DNA of 64,000 nucleotides. It comes from Brevibacterium pigmentatum (lineage in GTDB: Bacteria > Actinomycetota > Actinomycetes > Actinomycetales > Brevibacteriaceae). The notes under the pieces are model-generated. The model searched no databases. It was not told the DNA's origin and saw nothing but the letters and a program-made list of their open reading frames with translations. The DNA is taken from NCBI RefSeq assembly GCF_011617465.1, contig NZ_CP050153.1:558001-622000 (forward strand). The letters are read 5' to 3'. Made by a program: the position numbers and the translations under genes. Shown here in pieces: positions 9,292-19,251 of the stretch; within the stretch, counting starts at the first letter, position 1, and every line of letters starts with the position of its first letter.

Positions 9292-9771
9292 ATGACGACT
9301 CCCATCAGGCCCACGACCATCGCCGACCTTGAATCGCTCGTCGGTGAGGAACTCGGTCCGACCAGCTGGCACACGCTGATCCAGGACGACATCAACTCAT
9401 TCGCCGACCTGACGAACGACCACCAGTGGATCCACGTCGATGAGGAACGTGCTGCCGCTGGTCCCTTCGGCGGCACGATCGGTCATGGACTGTTCACCCT
9501 GTCGCTGGGGCCGGGGTTCATGGAGGAGCTCATGGCGTTCGACGGATTCGCGCACAGTCTCAACTACGGCTACGGCAAGGTGCGATTCCCGCAGCCTCGA
9601 CCAGTGGGTTCAAAGGTGCGCATGCGGGCGACGGTCTCAGCTGTCGATGCACGCGGCACCGGGTCCGCACAGGTGACCACCACTCAGATCTTCGAAGCCG
9701 AGGGGATCGAGAAGCCGATCTGCGTCGCCGAATCGATCGGCTACTTCACCGAACACGACGCAGACATCTGA
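9292..9771 (+). CDS. MaoC-like (R)-hydratase / enoyl-CoA hydratase
   Basis: A 159-aa single hot-dog domain of the MaoC dehydratase family. The hydratase signature is visible as FADLTNDHQWIHVDEERA (catalytic Asp and His) followed by PFGGTIGHGLFTLSL. Length fits the single-domain bacterial form. GAAAGGCAG precedes ATG 9292. It is the first gene of a plus-strand run MaoC-SDR-MDR-ACAD-kinase and lies 14 bases before the SDR. Expected reaction: reversible hydration of a 2-enoyl-CoA to a 3-hydroxyacyl-CoA in the soluble beta-oxidation steps. Confidence 0.88.
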   Translation: MTTPIRPTTIADLESLVGEELGPTSWHTLIQDDINSFADLTNDHQWIHVDEERAAAGPFGGTIGHGLFTLSLGPGFMEELMAFDGFAHSLNYGYGKVRFPQPRPVGSKVRMRATVSAVDARGTGSAQVTTTQIFEAEGIEKPICVAESIGYFTEHDADI

Positions 9772-9785
9772 ACAAGGGAGTTTCC

Positions 9786-10568
9786 ATGGACATGTCGACA
9801 CTGTTTGCACTGAAGGGGCGCAGCGCGCTGATCACCGGCGGCTCGCGCGGGATCGGCAGGATGATCGCCGAGGGGTTCATGCAGTCGGGCGTGCGCGTCT
9901 ATATCACCGCCCGTAAGGCCGAGGCCTGTGACGCGACCGCGGCCGAGCTGTCCGAACAGGGAACCTGTGTGTCCCTGCCCGGTGACATCTCGACGAAGGA
10001 GGGGCTCGCCTCGGTGGTGGCTCGACTCCGGGAGCACGAGACGAATCTGGACATTCTCGTCAACAACGCCGGTGCCGCCTGGGGAGCGCCGTTCGACGAG
10101 TTCCCGGAGGACGGGTGGGACAAGGTCATGGACCTCAACCTCAAGGCGATGTTCTTCCTCACGCAGGCACTCGCGCCGGACCTGCGGGCCGCCGCGGCCG
10201 CGGGCGACCACCTCGCCAAGGTCATCAACGTCGCCTCGATCGACGGCATCCGACCCAATCCGCTGGAGACCTACAGCTATCACGCGTCCAAGGCCGGGGT
10301 GATCCACCTGACCAAACGCCTGGCCACCCGCCTGGCTCCAGACGGAGTGATCGTCAGCGGCATCGCCCCCGGAGCCTTCGGGACGAAGATGAACAAGGAC
10401 GCCCGCGACCACGGCAACGAGGTGAAGACGAAGATCCCGGCAGGACGAATCGGCACCAGTGAGGACATGGCCGGAGTCGCGGCCTACCTCGCTTCCCGGG
10501 CCGGCGACTACGTCGTAGGAGAGACGATCGCCGTCGACGGCGGTGTCGTCGCCTCCTCCCGCCTCTGA
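9786..10568 (+). CDS. SDR family oxidoreductase
   Basis: A 260-aa short-chain dehydrogenase: cofactor site ITGGSRGIGRMIA, VNNAG motif (ILVNNAGAAWG), catalytic Ser/Tyr/Lys around VASIDG and YSYHASKAG, and the C-terminal VGETIAVDGG. CAAGGGAG precedes ATG 9786. The tight spacing after maoC suggests co-translation. Likely partner step: oxidation of the 3-hydroxyacyl-CoA made by the hydratase, or reduction of a ketone; the sequence does not decide the direction or the cofactor (NAD or NADP). Confidence 0.87.
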   Translation: MDMSTLFALKGRSALITGGSRGIGRMIAEGFMQSGVRVYITARKAEACDATAAELSEQGTCVSLPGDISTKEGLASVVARLREHETNLDILVNNAGAAWGAPFDEFPEDGWDKVMDLNLKAMFFLTQALAPDLRAAAAAGDHLAKVINVASIDGIRPNPLETYSYHASKAGVIHLTKRLATRLAPDGVIVSGIAPGAFGTKMNKDARDHGNEVKTKIPAGRIGTSEDMAGVAAYLASRAGDYVVGETIAVDGGVVASSRL

Positions 10569-10609
10569 GCGCCCCGCCGCTCAGACACGCTCCCGCTCAT
10601 CCGCACGGA

Positions 10610-10628
10610 GCCCATCACGTTGATGGGC
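10610..10628. other. Short perfect hairpin between SDR and MDR genes
   Basis: GCCCATCA and TGATGGGC flank CGT. There is no T-tract, so this is not a convincing terminator. It may mark the end of the maoC-SDR message or an RNA processing point. A second dyad (GCGAAC at 10648, GTTCGC at 10665, followed by GAAC) lies just before the MDR gene and could be an operator. Confidence 0.4.
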
Positions 10629-10699
10629 GAGCACATTCCATACGTGCGCGAACTCGTCACAAACGTTCGCGAACCCCGACGAAAGGACACCCGACCATC

Positions 10700-11707
10700 A
10701 TGAGAGCAATGCAGCTGAGTGCCACCAACGGCCCCGGCTCCCTCGAACTGCGCGACATCGAGACGCCCTCGCCGGGACCCGGCGAGGTCCTCATCGACGT
10801 CGCCTATGCCGGCGTGACCTTCCCCGAGCTTCTGCAATCCCGCGGTCAATACCAGATGCGACCGGAGCTGCCCTACACCGTGGGCTCGGAAGTCTCCGGC
10901 TTCGTGCGTGAGCTGGGCGAAGGCGTCACCGGTCTCAGCGTCGGCGACCGCGTCGTCGGGGTGGCGAACACGGGGGCCTACGCGGAGTCCATCGTCGTCC
11001 CGGCCGCCAGCGTCCTCCCGCTTCCGGAGTCCGTATCGCTGACCGCAGGAGCAGGAATGCCGATGAACCTCCTGACCGCGGACTTCGCGCTGCGCGTGCG
11101 CGGGAGACTCGAACCGGGTCAGACGGTCCTCGTCCACGGCGCCGCAGGCGGACTCGGCAGCGCCCTCGTCCAGGTCGCCCGCGCCTACGGCGGAGAAGTC
11201 GTGGGCGTGGTCTCGACCGAGGAGAAGGCGGATACGGTGCGCAGCCTCGGCGCTTCTCATGTGGTCTTGGCCGAACGGTTCAAAGACACGGTCAAGGACC
11301 TGCTCCCTGGCGGTGTCGACCTCGTCGCCGACTCGGTCGGCGGTGATCGGTTCACCGATTCCCTGCGCACACTGAAGACCTTCGGCACTCTTCTGGTCCT
11401 CGGATTCACCGCAGGATCCATCCCCGAAGTCAAGGTCAACCGTCTGCTGTTGAACAACATCTCCGTGGCCGGAGTGGGGTGGGGCGCGGCACTGGCCGGA
11501 CGACCGGAGATGGTCGCCACCCAGTGGGACACGCTGTGGCCGCATCTGAGTTCAGGGGCACTCGATCCCGTCATTCACAGCGTGCTCCCGTTGGAAAGGG
11601 CGCAGGAGGCCCTCGAGCTCATCGACTCCCGATCCGTGCGCGGCAAGGTCGTCCTCGAAGTCAGAGGAGAGACCGGCGGCGCCGGTGCCCATGATCAACA
11701 GACCTGA
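10700..11707 (+). CDS. NADPH:quinone oxidoreductase family (zinc-free MDR)
   Basis: A 335-aa medium-chain dehydrogenase/reductase. The GroES-like N-terminal half contains PYTVGSEVSGFVRELGEG, and the Rossmann half contains LVHGAAGGLGSALVQVA (about residues 147-161). The zinc-binding Cys/His of alcohol dehydrogenases are absent, which places it with quinone reductase / enone reductase-type enzymes. Start ATG 10700 follows GAAAGGACACCC. The C-terminus ends 36 bases before the acyl-CoA dehydrogenase. Possible role: reduction of an alpha,beta-unsaturated intermediate. Substrate not determinable. Confidence 0.85.
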   Translation: MRAMQLSATNGPGSLELRDIETPSPGPGEVLIDVAYAGVTFPELLQSRGQYQMRPELPYTVGSEVSGFVRELGEGVTGLSVGDRVVGVANTGAYAESIVVPAASVLPLPESVSLTAGAGMPMNLLTADFALRVRGRLEPGQTVLVHGAAGGLGSALVQVARAYGGEVVGVVSTEEKADTVRSLGASHVVLAERFKDTVKDLLPGGVDLVADSVGGDRFTDSLRTLKTFGTLLVLGFTAGSIPEVKVNRLLLNNISVAGVGWGAALAGRPEMVATQWDTLWPHLSSGALDPVIHSVLPLERAQEALELIDSRSVRGKVVLEVRGETGGAGAHDQQT

Positions 11708-11743
11708 CACCGCATACACCCCCTCACCGAGAAAGCAGGAACT

Positions 11744-12963
<1,220 letters not shown>

Positions 12964-12967
<4 letters not shown>

Positions 12968-13992
12968 GCGTCGAACTCGACCTGCCGAGCCTGGCGAGAT
13001 GGATACGGGACGCTGGCGAGCCGGTGACCGGTTCGCTCCGCGGAGCCCGTGTGGGGCAGGGGCAGTCGAACCTCACCTACCGCATCGACGACGAGGCGGG
13101 GCGGTCGTGGATCGCCCGTCGTCCCCCGCTGGGGCACCTCCTCGCGTCGGCCCATGACGTGGCCCGGGAGCATCGGATCATCTCCGCACTCCAAGCAACC
13201 GGAGTGCCGGTTCCAGCCACCCTCGGTGTCTGTGAGGATTCCGCAGTCGCCGATGTCCCCGTGGTCATCATGGAACACGTCGAGGGAACCGTCATCGACG
13301 ACGAGAAGGCCGCCCGAAATCTCGGCCCCGAGGCGCGCAGACGTCTCGGCCTCGAACTCGCTCGGACCCTGGCGAAGATCCACGCCGTCGACATCGACGC
13401 TGTCGGCTTGGGCGACCTGGCGTCTCGGAAGCCCTATGCGCCGAGGCAGCTGAAGAGGTGGAGCCGCCAACTCGAGGAGAGCCGGACCCAAGACCGCCCC
13501 GATCTCGACGCTCTCACGACGGTGCTGACCGAGCACCTGCCCGAGCCTGGCGAGATCACTCTGGTCCATGGTGACTTCCACATCCGTAACGTCATCATCG
13601 ACAGCGCCACCGGTGACATCCGAGCAGTGCTCGATTGGGAACTGGCGACACTGGGTGACCCGCTGGCCGATGTGGGCAGCTCCTTGGCGTATTGGACGCA
13701 GGCCGGCGAGACGCCCGATGAACCCCTAGCCCCCACGGCGGTGGACGGATTCCCGACCCGGGCCGAGATCGCTGCCGAATACCTGGCGGCATCGGGCCGC
13801 AGCGGGCGAACACTCGGTTTCTGGCACACACTGGGGCTGTGGAAGATCGCGATCATCGCCGAGGGCATCCGTCGTCGGGTGTCGGAGAACCCTGAGAATG
13901 CTGCAGCCCATGGCGTGCCCACAGCGCGTGACATCCAGGAACTCATCGATCAGGGATGGGCCGTTGCGCGGGAGAGCGGGCTGGCATCATGA
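12964..13992 (+). CDS. APH-family phosphotransferase (candidate 4-hydroxyacyl-CoA kinase)
   Basis: A 342-aa protein with the aminoglycoside-phosphotransferase/choline-kinase fold. GQGQSNLTYRI is the nucleotide loop, VIMEHVEGTVI the hinge, LVHGDFHIRNVIID the catalytic loop (Asp about residue 203), and AVLDWELATLGDPLADVG the metal-binding DxE-type loop. This last motif is typical of the ACAD10/11 and LvaA subgroup rather than of antibiotic kinases. The four-base overlap with the acyl-CoA dehydrogenase gene means the two are translated together. Proposed reaction: ATP-dependent phosphorylation of the 4-hydroxyl of an acyl-CoA in the cytoplasm. Confidence 0.87.
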
Positions 13993-14041
13993 GGCCCTCA
14001 CCTCGCTCGCACCGAAGAGATGGATTGTAGGATTGGCTGTC

Positions 14042-14728
14042 ATGTCGATGACCGAAGATTCAGCTGAGGATCTGCCCACGCTCGTGGATGGCGCACTTCT
14101 GCGTGATATGCCGACGACCACCCGAGGAATCCGCACCCGAGCGGCCCTGGTCGCCGCCGCTCGAGTCGTGTTCGAACGTGATGGTTTCATCGATTCTCGG
14201 CTGACCGACATCACCAAAGAGGCCAAGTGCTCCACGGGCACGTTCTACACCTACTTCGACAGCAAGGAGCAGGCTTTCGCCGCTGTGCTCAATGAGGCTC
14301 AGGAGGACATGCTCCACCCGGGCCCGCCGCACAGCAGCGACGAAGAGCGCACCGTCGTCGAGCAGCTCCAAGCTGGACATCGTGCCTACGTCGAGTCGTA
14401 TAAGCGCAATGCGAAGCTGATGTTGCTGCTCGAACAAGTTGCCGCGATCGACGCGAACTTCCGTCGACTGCGTCTCGACCGGGCGAGGGCCTTCGCTGAA
14501 CGCAATTGTCGGTGGATCCAAAAGCTCCAGGACGAAGGCTATGTGGACCCGAGCCTCGACCCCCTCATGTCCGCTCGGGCGCTTTCGGCCATGGTCGGTC
14601 GGATGGCGTACTTCAAATATGCGGTCGAGGAACCGGGTTGGGGCAGTGACGAACTGATCGTGGAGACTGCGACGAAACTGTGGATCAACGCGCTGGGCAT
14701 CCCCACCGACGGTTCACGTCGCAAATAG
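14042..14728 (+). CDS. TetR/AcrR family transcriptional regulator (cluster regulator candidate)
   Basis: From ATG 14042 (TAGGATT upstream) this is 228 aa; the frame is open further upstream but lies in the antisense/tail of the kinase gene. The N-terminal helix-turn-helix is clear: RAALVAAARVVFERDGFIDS then LTDITKEAKCSTGTFYTYFD followed by SKEQAF. The C-terminal ligand domain is variable. It sits directly behind the kinase gene, in the same orientation as the ACAD-kinase pair. It is the natural candidate to bind the two palindromes at 5808 and 9206, in the way QsdR controls lactone genes in Rhodococcus (inference). Confidence 0.85.
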   Translation: MSMTEDSAEDLPTLVDGALLRDMPTTTRGIRTRAALVAAARVVFERDGFIDSRLTDITKEAKCSTGTFYTYFDSKEQAFAAVLNEAQEDMLHPGPPHSSDEERTVVEQLQAGHRAYVESYKRNAKLMLLLEQVAAIDANFRRLRLDRARAFAERNCRWIQKLQDEGYVDPSLDPLMSARALSAMVGRMAYFKYAVEEPGWGSDELIVETATKLWINALGIPTDGSRRK

Positions 14729-14820
14729 CAGTCTCCGGGCCGCCGGGGGCTCAGCATTGACCTGTGTCCAATGACCGGGACCGAAAATCAATGGATCTCA
14801 ATCAACGAGGAGGCTGACCC

Positions 14821-15780
14821 ATGAGAGCATCAACGACTTCCCAGCCCTTTAGCGGTGCCCCGTTCGACAACGCCTCGGTGGCCGCGCGCTTGGCAGAGCT
14901 GCCGGCGACCGCCGACGCCGGGGCGCTGACGGTGTCCACTGACCAAGGGGAGTTCGCCGCTTTCCGGGCGACGCCGGCGCACCCGGAACCCGACCTCGGT
15001 GAGGCGATCCTTCTGCACGGGTGGCCGGAATACGCTTCCTGCTGGGAGAGGACTGCTGGCCTGCTCCTCGCACAGGGGATGGGGGTGTTCGCCTATGACC
15101 AACGAGGATATTCGCCAGGAGTGCGCCCCGAATCGGTGGGGGAGTACGCAATTGCGCGCCTGGTCGCCGACCTTGACGACGTCTCCCGCGCGGCGGGGCT
15201 CGAACGATTCCACCTCGTCGGTCATGATTGGGGCGGGCTGGTCGCTTGGCCCTTTGCCGCGAACCACCCGCAGCGCCTGCACACCTGCACCATCGTGTCG
15301 ACTCCACATCCCAGAGCACTGGGCAAACAGCTGAAGACGGACGACGAACAGTACGAACGCATGGGCTATATGCGGTCGATCCAAGACCACCCGGAGGGAG
15401 TGGCCCGAACATTGCTGCGCAATGACGGGAAGAAGCTGATCGACCTCTACGGCGGTGCCGTCCCCGGTGATCTCGCGGCCTCCTATGTTGCGCGATTCAG
15501 TGAGCCAGGGGCTTTTCTGTCCGTGCTCAAGTACTACCAGGCGATGGATGGCCGCGATCGGACGCCGAGCACTCCAATCACGGTGCCCACGAGTCTTGTA
15601 TGGGGCAGCGAGGACATCGCCTTCTCCCGAAAGACTGCAGAGCTCAGCGCTCGCTACGTCGAAGGGCCTTATCGTTTTGTCCCTCTCGAGGGCGCGTCTC
15701 ACTGGCTCCCCGAATCACACCCGAACGACATCGCTTCCACGGTCATCAATCAGGCGCGGGAACACGCGGCGAATCAGTAG
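14821..15780 (+). CDS. Alpha/beta hydrolase, epoxide-hydrolase-like
   Basis: A 319-aa alpha/beta hydrolase. LLHGWPEYASCWER provides the HGxP oxyanion motif of epoxide hydrolases, HLVGHDWGGLVAW has Asp as nucleophile (GHDWGG, as in epoxide hydrolases and haloalkane dehalogenases), and PLEGASHWLPESHPNDIAST holds the catalytic His. Start ATG 14821 follows GAGGAGG. A 92-base gap separates it from tetR. It could open an epoxide or hydrolyse an ester upstream of the lactone pathway, but the substrate cannot be inferred. Confidence 0.84.
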   Translation: MRASTTSQPFSGAPFDNASVAARLAELPATADAGALTVSTDQGEFAAFRATPAHPEPDLGEAILLHGWPEYASCWERTAGLLLAQGMGVFAYDQRGYSPGVRPESVGEYAIARLVADLDDVSRAAGLERFHLVGHDWGGLVAWPFAANHPQRLHTCTIVSTPHPRALGKQLKTDDEQYERMGYMRSIQDHPEGVARTLLRNDGKKLIDLYGGAVPGDLAASYVARFSEPGAFLSVLKYYQAMDGRDRTPSTPITVPTSLVWGSEDIAFSRKTAELSARYVEGPYRFVPLEGASHWLPESHPNDIASTVINQAREHAANQ

Positions 15781-15854
15781 CGTGCAGAGGCACGCTTCCT
15801 TTGGCCTTCTCCCGCTCTCTCGAATATGACGATGTTCGCCTCATGGCGGTGAAA

Positions 15855-15909
15855 GTTGACATGGTTGACAGCATGACCGCGTGGAGTCAGAATAGTTGAC
15901 ACAGTTGAC
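15855..15909. promoter_or_regulatory. Toxin-antitoxin promoter with four GTTGAC repeats
   Basis: GTTGAC occurs at 15855, 15864, 15895 and 15904: two pairs with identical 9-bp internal spacing, 40 bp apart. TTGACA at 15865-15870 could be a -35 box, with CAGAAT 17 bases later at 15888-15893 as a -10. The repeats would then overlap the promoter, as expected for autoregulation by an Xre-type antitoxin (inference). Confidence 0.6.
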
Positions 15910-15933
15910 ATCACTTCAGGTGGAGGTCCGATC

Positions 15934-16458
15934 GTGAATTCACCGACTGCTGAGCAGCAACGGCGCGATGCGAATGAGCGCGCGATTCTTGAAGCCGTCC
16001 GGCGCGAGCTCGCCGAAGTTCCGGCGGCTGACCTAGAGAACGTCAAAGATGCCGAAGCACTCGGCTCCAAAATGGTCGCCATGGTTCCGCGGAGCGCGGG
16101 AGGCCAGCTAGGCAGAATCATCGGCCCTGTGTACTCCACGAAGGCTTTGATGACGATGTGGAAGATCACTCGCCAAGGTGTGAGTAAGAGGGTCAGGGAA
16201 GGACGCCTTTTTGTGCTGACTGTTCAAGGTCGCACATTGTTTCCCGCGTTTCAGTTCGATGGCAAGCGGGTTCGTGAAGACGTACTGCACCTCGTCGGCA
16301 TTCTGCATGCTTCAGCGGATCCGTTCACTATCGCACAGTGGCTTCGCACTCCACTGGTCGAAGCCGGGGACCGAACTCCGCTTGAGCTGCTTGATGCTGG
16401 AGAGAAAGCCCTGGCGGAGAATCTCGCCAAGCGCAACGTGTCTCGTTGGTCTGCGTGA
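15934..16458 (+). CDS. Xre/MbcA/ParS-type antitoxin of a RES-Xre module
   Basis: A 174-aa protein from GTG 15934, with GGAGG 10 bases upstream. The middle part STKALMTMWKITRQGVSKRV looks like a helix-turn-helix. The C-terminal half (FTIAQWLRTPLVEAGDRTPL then ELLDAGEKALAENLA) matches the ParS/Xre/MbcA toxin-binding domain (DUF2384), in which a W(L/F)..P...L.G.(T/S)P..LL pattern is diagnostic. The toxin gene overlaps its stop codon. Expected role: neutralises the RES toxin by inserting its C-terminus into the toxin active site and represses its own promoter. The N-terminal 55 residues are variable and longer than in minimal antitoxins. Confidence 0.85.
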   Translation: MNSPTAEQQRRDANERAILEAVRRELAEVPAADLENVKDAEALGSKMVAMVPRSAGGQLGRIIGPVYSTKALMTMWKITRQGVSKRVREGRLFVLTVQGRTLFPAFQFDGKRVREDVLHLVGILHASADPFTIAQWLRTPLVEAGDRTPLELLDAGEKALAENLAKRNVSRWSA

Positions 16459-17105
16459 GTCGACGCCGAATCATGAACAGAGAAACTGTTGCACAGAGTC
16501 TTCCGCATCCCGATCGTGATCTGAGCACGTTCCCCACGCGGCCTGTCGATGCGGGTACGCGCTGGAGAAGGGGGCACCGTCACGAGCACGAACCGTGGTT
16601 CTTCTCGTCGGATGGAAAGGGTCGGTTCAACCTCTCCGAACCGTTCGGAACTTGCTATTTGGCTAGCAGCGACGACGTGGCCGCCCGTGAAAGCATCGGT
16701 CCCGATATAACTCGGTCTGGGGTCGTCACCACGACGTTCCTCGAAGGCAGAGTCGTATCGAGCCTGACTCTCGCAGAGCCGGTGAAGGCAGCGCATGTAT
16801 CGAGCAACGGCGCCTTCCCATTTGGGGTCACGTCCGAGCTGTGCTCAATGGAGAAATACCAGATTCCTCGGCAGTGGGCTCATAGTCTGCACGAGTCCGG
16901 ATTCGACGGCATTTGGTACCACCCGCGATTCTCTCCAGGAGCAGATTCACGCGCCATCGCGGTCTTCGGTCCGACAGGTGCGGCGACGGGAGAAGTCCAC
17001 GAGCAGAAGACTCTTCGTGAAGTCGTTGAGGATATGGCGATCGTCGTTGTCGATCCCGACAGTCTGGACGAGTTCGAGATACTCGAAGAAGCGCCCGGAG
17101 GATAG
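16455..17105 (+). CDS. RES-domain toxin (NAD+ phosphorylase family)
   Basis: GTG 16455 overlaps the antitoxin stop (GTGA), giving 216 aa; ATG 16473 would give 210. The family's hallmark residues are present in order: Arg in GTRWRRGH, Phe-Ser and GRF in FFSSDGKGRF, YLASSDDVAARE with Glu, and HESGFDGIWYHPRF followed by SRAIAVFG with the Ser. RES toxins such as MbcT degrade NAD+ and stop growth unless bound by the cognate antitoxin. There is no export signal, so it acts in the cytoplasm. Base composition is slightly less G/C-rich than the neighbouring metabolic genes, which fits acquired DNA. Confidence 0.87.
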   Translation: MSRRRIMNRETVAQSLPHPDRDLSTFPTRPVDAGTRWRRGHRHEHEPWFFSSDGKGRFNLSEPFGTCYLASSDDVAARESIGPDITRSGVVTTTFLEGRVVSSLTLAEPVKAAHVSSNGAFPFGVTSELCSMEKYQIPRQWAHSLHESGFDGIWYHPRFSPGADSRAIAVFGPTGAATGEVHEQKTLREVVEDMAIVVVDPDSLDEFEILEEAPGG

Positions 17106-17210
17106 GGCCAAGAATTCCCGACGAGGTGTCTCGGCAATGATCGCCACCGGCAGTCAGCTGTCGGATTGCGCTTTCGGGATCACCCGCCTCGGCGAGGGGA
17201 GACGAAACCA

Positions 17211-17253
17211 CACGGGTGCCGGCATCCTCACGAGGAGGACGACGGCACCCGTG
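17211..17253. terminator. Hairpin between RES toxin and dctA
   Basis: Perfect 11-bp arms CACGGGTGCCG (17211-17221) and CGGCACCCGTG (17243-17253). The toxin (plus) and dctA (minus, stop 17282) converge here, so it can serve both. There is no long T-run. Confidence 0.65.
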
Positions 17254-17281
17254 GTGGTGTGACTTGGGATGGCTCGGAAGG

Positions 17282-18712
17282 TCAGCTCACGACGCCGGCC
17301 TTCGCCTGGCTATCGGCGGCCACGGTGGTCTGGGGTTCGGGCAGGGCCGCGTCCGCCTCGGGGGCATTCGTCGGCGTTCCGTGAACGTCGGGTTCGAGCG
17401 AGAGCTCATCGAAGGGGTTGTCACCCGACAGGGTGGCGCGGGCGACGTCGAGGTCGATCTCGTTCGTCCACTTGCCGATGAGCAGGGTGGCTACGGCATT
17501 GCCGGTGAAGTTGGTCAGCGCACGGCACTCGGACATGAACTTGTCGATGCCGACGATGACGCCCATGCCGTCGAGCAGCTCGGGACGGTGCGACTGCAGG
17601 CCGGCGGCCAGGGTGGCCAGGCCCGCACCGGTGACTCCGGCAGCGCCCTTCGAAGCGATGATCATGAACACCAGCAGCGAGATCTGCTCGGGGATCGACA
17701 TCGGCATGCCCATGGCCGAGGACACGAACAGCGAGGCCATAGTCAGGTAGATGGCGGTGCCGTCGAGGTTGAACGAGTAGCCGGTGGGCACGGTGATGCC
17801 GACGACCGGCTTCGAGACACCGGCGTGCTCCATCTTCGCGATCAGGCGCGGCAGGGCCGACTCGGACGACGAGGTGGAGAAGATGAGCAGGAACTCACGG
17901 GCCAGGTACTTCAGCAGCAGGAAGATGTTCAGACCGGTGACGATCTTGAGCAGACCGCCGAGGACGATGACGATGAACAGCGCGCAGGTGAGGTAGAAGG
18001 CGCCCATGAGGGTCGCCATCGCTCCGATCGCGGCCCAGCCGGTCTTGCCGACGACCGCAGCGATCGCACCGAAGGCGCCGATGGGAGCGGCCCACATGAT
18101 CATCATCATGAGCTTGAAGACGACGGCCTGGATGTGCTTGATTCCGGTGAGAACCGGCTCGCCGGCCTTGCCCATCGACTGCAGGGCGAATCCGACGAGG
18201 AGAGCGAGCACGAGGGTCGGCAGAACCGGGATGTCACCGGGGATGAGGCTCATGAGGAAGGCGACCATTCCGCCTTCTTCGCCACCGGCGGCCTCTTCAT
18301 AGGGCTGGAGGTGGAGTCCGTCGCCGGGGTGGATGAAGTTGCCGACGACGAGGCCGATGACCAGGGCGAACGTCGCCATGATGAGGAAGTAGATGAGCGC
18401 GAGCCCGCCGACCTTGCCGACGGTGGCTGCCTTCGCCACGGAGCCGACGCCGAGGACGATGGTGCAGAAGATGACCGGGGCGATGATCATCTTGATGAGT
18501 GCGACGAATGCCTTGCCCAGGGGTTCGAGTGCGATTCCCGCCTCCGGGGCGATGAGCCCGATGGCGGCACCGGCGAACACGGCCACGATGACCATGATGT
18601 AGAGCCAGTGAGTGCGATCCTTCTTGCGCTGCCGGGCGCCCTGATCGGTTGCCGTTGCGGTGGCGCTGCCCGTGTACGCGGACCCGCCTTCTTGCTGTGG
18701 CGACGTTGCCAT
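17282..18712 (-). CDS. dctA: Dicarboxylate/amino acid:cation symporter (DctA/GltP type)
   Basis: A 476-aa member of the DAACS family for uptake of C4-dicarboxylates (or glutamate/aspartate) with cations. Eight or so membrane segments plus re-entrant loops are visible. Diagnostic stretches are LLIFSTSSSESALPRLI (serine-rich hairpin 1), PTGYSFNLDGTAIYLTMAS (NxDG motif), and [20 protein letters not shown]. Start ATG 18712 follows GGAGG; ten further codons upstream are unlikely. The cytoplasmic C-terminus is long and acidic. A CitA/DcuS-like kinase-regulator pair lies 3.7 kb away and a malic enzyme 23 kb away, which may act in the same physiology. Its 3' region is partly duplicated at 4071-4181. 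Confidence 0.87.
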   Translation of the reverse strand: MATSPQQEGGSAYTGSATATATDQGARQRKKDRTHWLYIMVIVAVFAGAAIGLIAPEAGIALEPLGKAFVALIKMIIAPVIFCTIVLGVGSVAKAATVGKVGGLALIYFLIMATFALVIGLVVGNFIHPGDGLHLQPYEEAAGGEEGGMVAFLMSLIPGDIPVLPTLVLALLVGFALQSMGKAGEPVLTGIKHIQAVVFKLMMMIMWAAPIGAFGAIAAVVGKTGWAAIGAMATLMGAFYLTCALFIVIVLGGLLKIVTGLNIFLLLKYLAREFLLIFSTSSSESALPRLIAKMEHAGVSKPVVGITVPTGYSFNLDGTAIYLTMASLFVSSAMGMPMSIPEQISLLVFMIIASKGAAGVTGAGLATLAAGLQSHRPELLDGMGVIVGIDKFMSECRALTNFTGNAVATLLIGKWTNEIDLDVARATLSGDNPFDELSLEPDVHGTPTNAPEADAALPEPQTTVAADSQAKAGVVS

Positions 18713-18907
18713 GTTTCCTCCAAATGATGTCTGCGACCTCACCCGTCGGTGGGCGGGGATCGCACGCGACGCCTGGCCGCGGTGGTGATGTACCCGACAA
18801 CTGTGCCAGTCGATGTGACGGGTGTCTCGGTTGCGTTCATAGTGTTCACAGGAGGAGTGAGGCGCGCCGAGGCAGGAGTATGGCCAGGGAGGACGGGCCG
18901 GCGAGGG

Positions 18908-19213
18908 TCAGGCCTGCGGCTCCTCCGCGTGCTGGTGATCGGCATCGGCTCGCGGTGCCCGCTGCTCGAGGGCCTTGAGGCCGATGGGGCAGGTGATGGT
19001 GAGCTTGAGGCGACGACTCTTCGCGTCTTCGACGGCGCGCCGCATGAGCTCTCGGCGGTGCTGATCCGCCTGCATAGGCTCGATAGCTTCGCAGTAGATG
19101 AACATGACCTCATTGGCATCAGGCTCGAGTTTGTAATGGAGCGCGGCCACGAGTCTGCCGGGAAGGTAGAGGTCGTACTTCGAGGATTCCTGGTTGTTGA
19201 GCATCGTGTACAT
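18908..19213 (-). CDS. Small GNAT-type N-acetyltransferase (PF14542-like)
   Basis: A 101-aa protein from ATG 19213 with CAGGAG upstream. It matches the short Acetyltransf_CG branch of the GNAT fold: YDLYLPGRLVAALHYKLEPD, EVMFIYCEAI (beta strand), and the C-terminal SRRLKLTITCPIGLKALEQR that corresponds to the family's ...(K/R)...P.CP.....(E/R)... end. The central acetyl-CoA loop is less canonical than in full-size GNATs. It begins 38 bases after otsA ends and is probably co-transcribed with it. The acceptor is unknown; the C-terminal tail is charged and variable. Confidence 0.72.
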   Translation of the reverse strand: MYTMLNNQESSKYDLYLPGRLVAALHYKLEPDANEVMFIYCEAIEPMQADQHRRELMRRAVEDAKSRRLKLTITCPIGLKALEQRAPRADADHQHAEEPQA

Positions 19214-19251
19214 AGTGGTCTCCTGGGGTGGGTCGGTCAGAATGGTCGGTG

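Noticed and set aside
17216..18727. Long plus-strand open frame antisense to dctA (about 500 codons)
   Set aside because: Asp/Glu/Arg/Gly/His-biased composition typical of the antisense of a high-GC membrane protein gene; no family match and no ribosome site.
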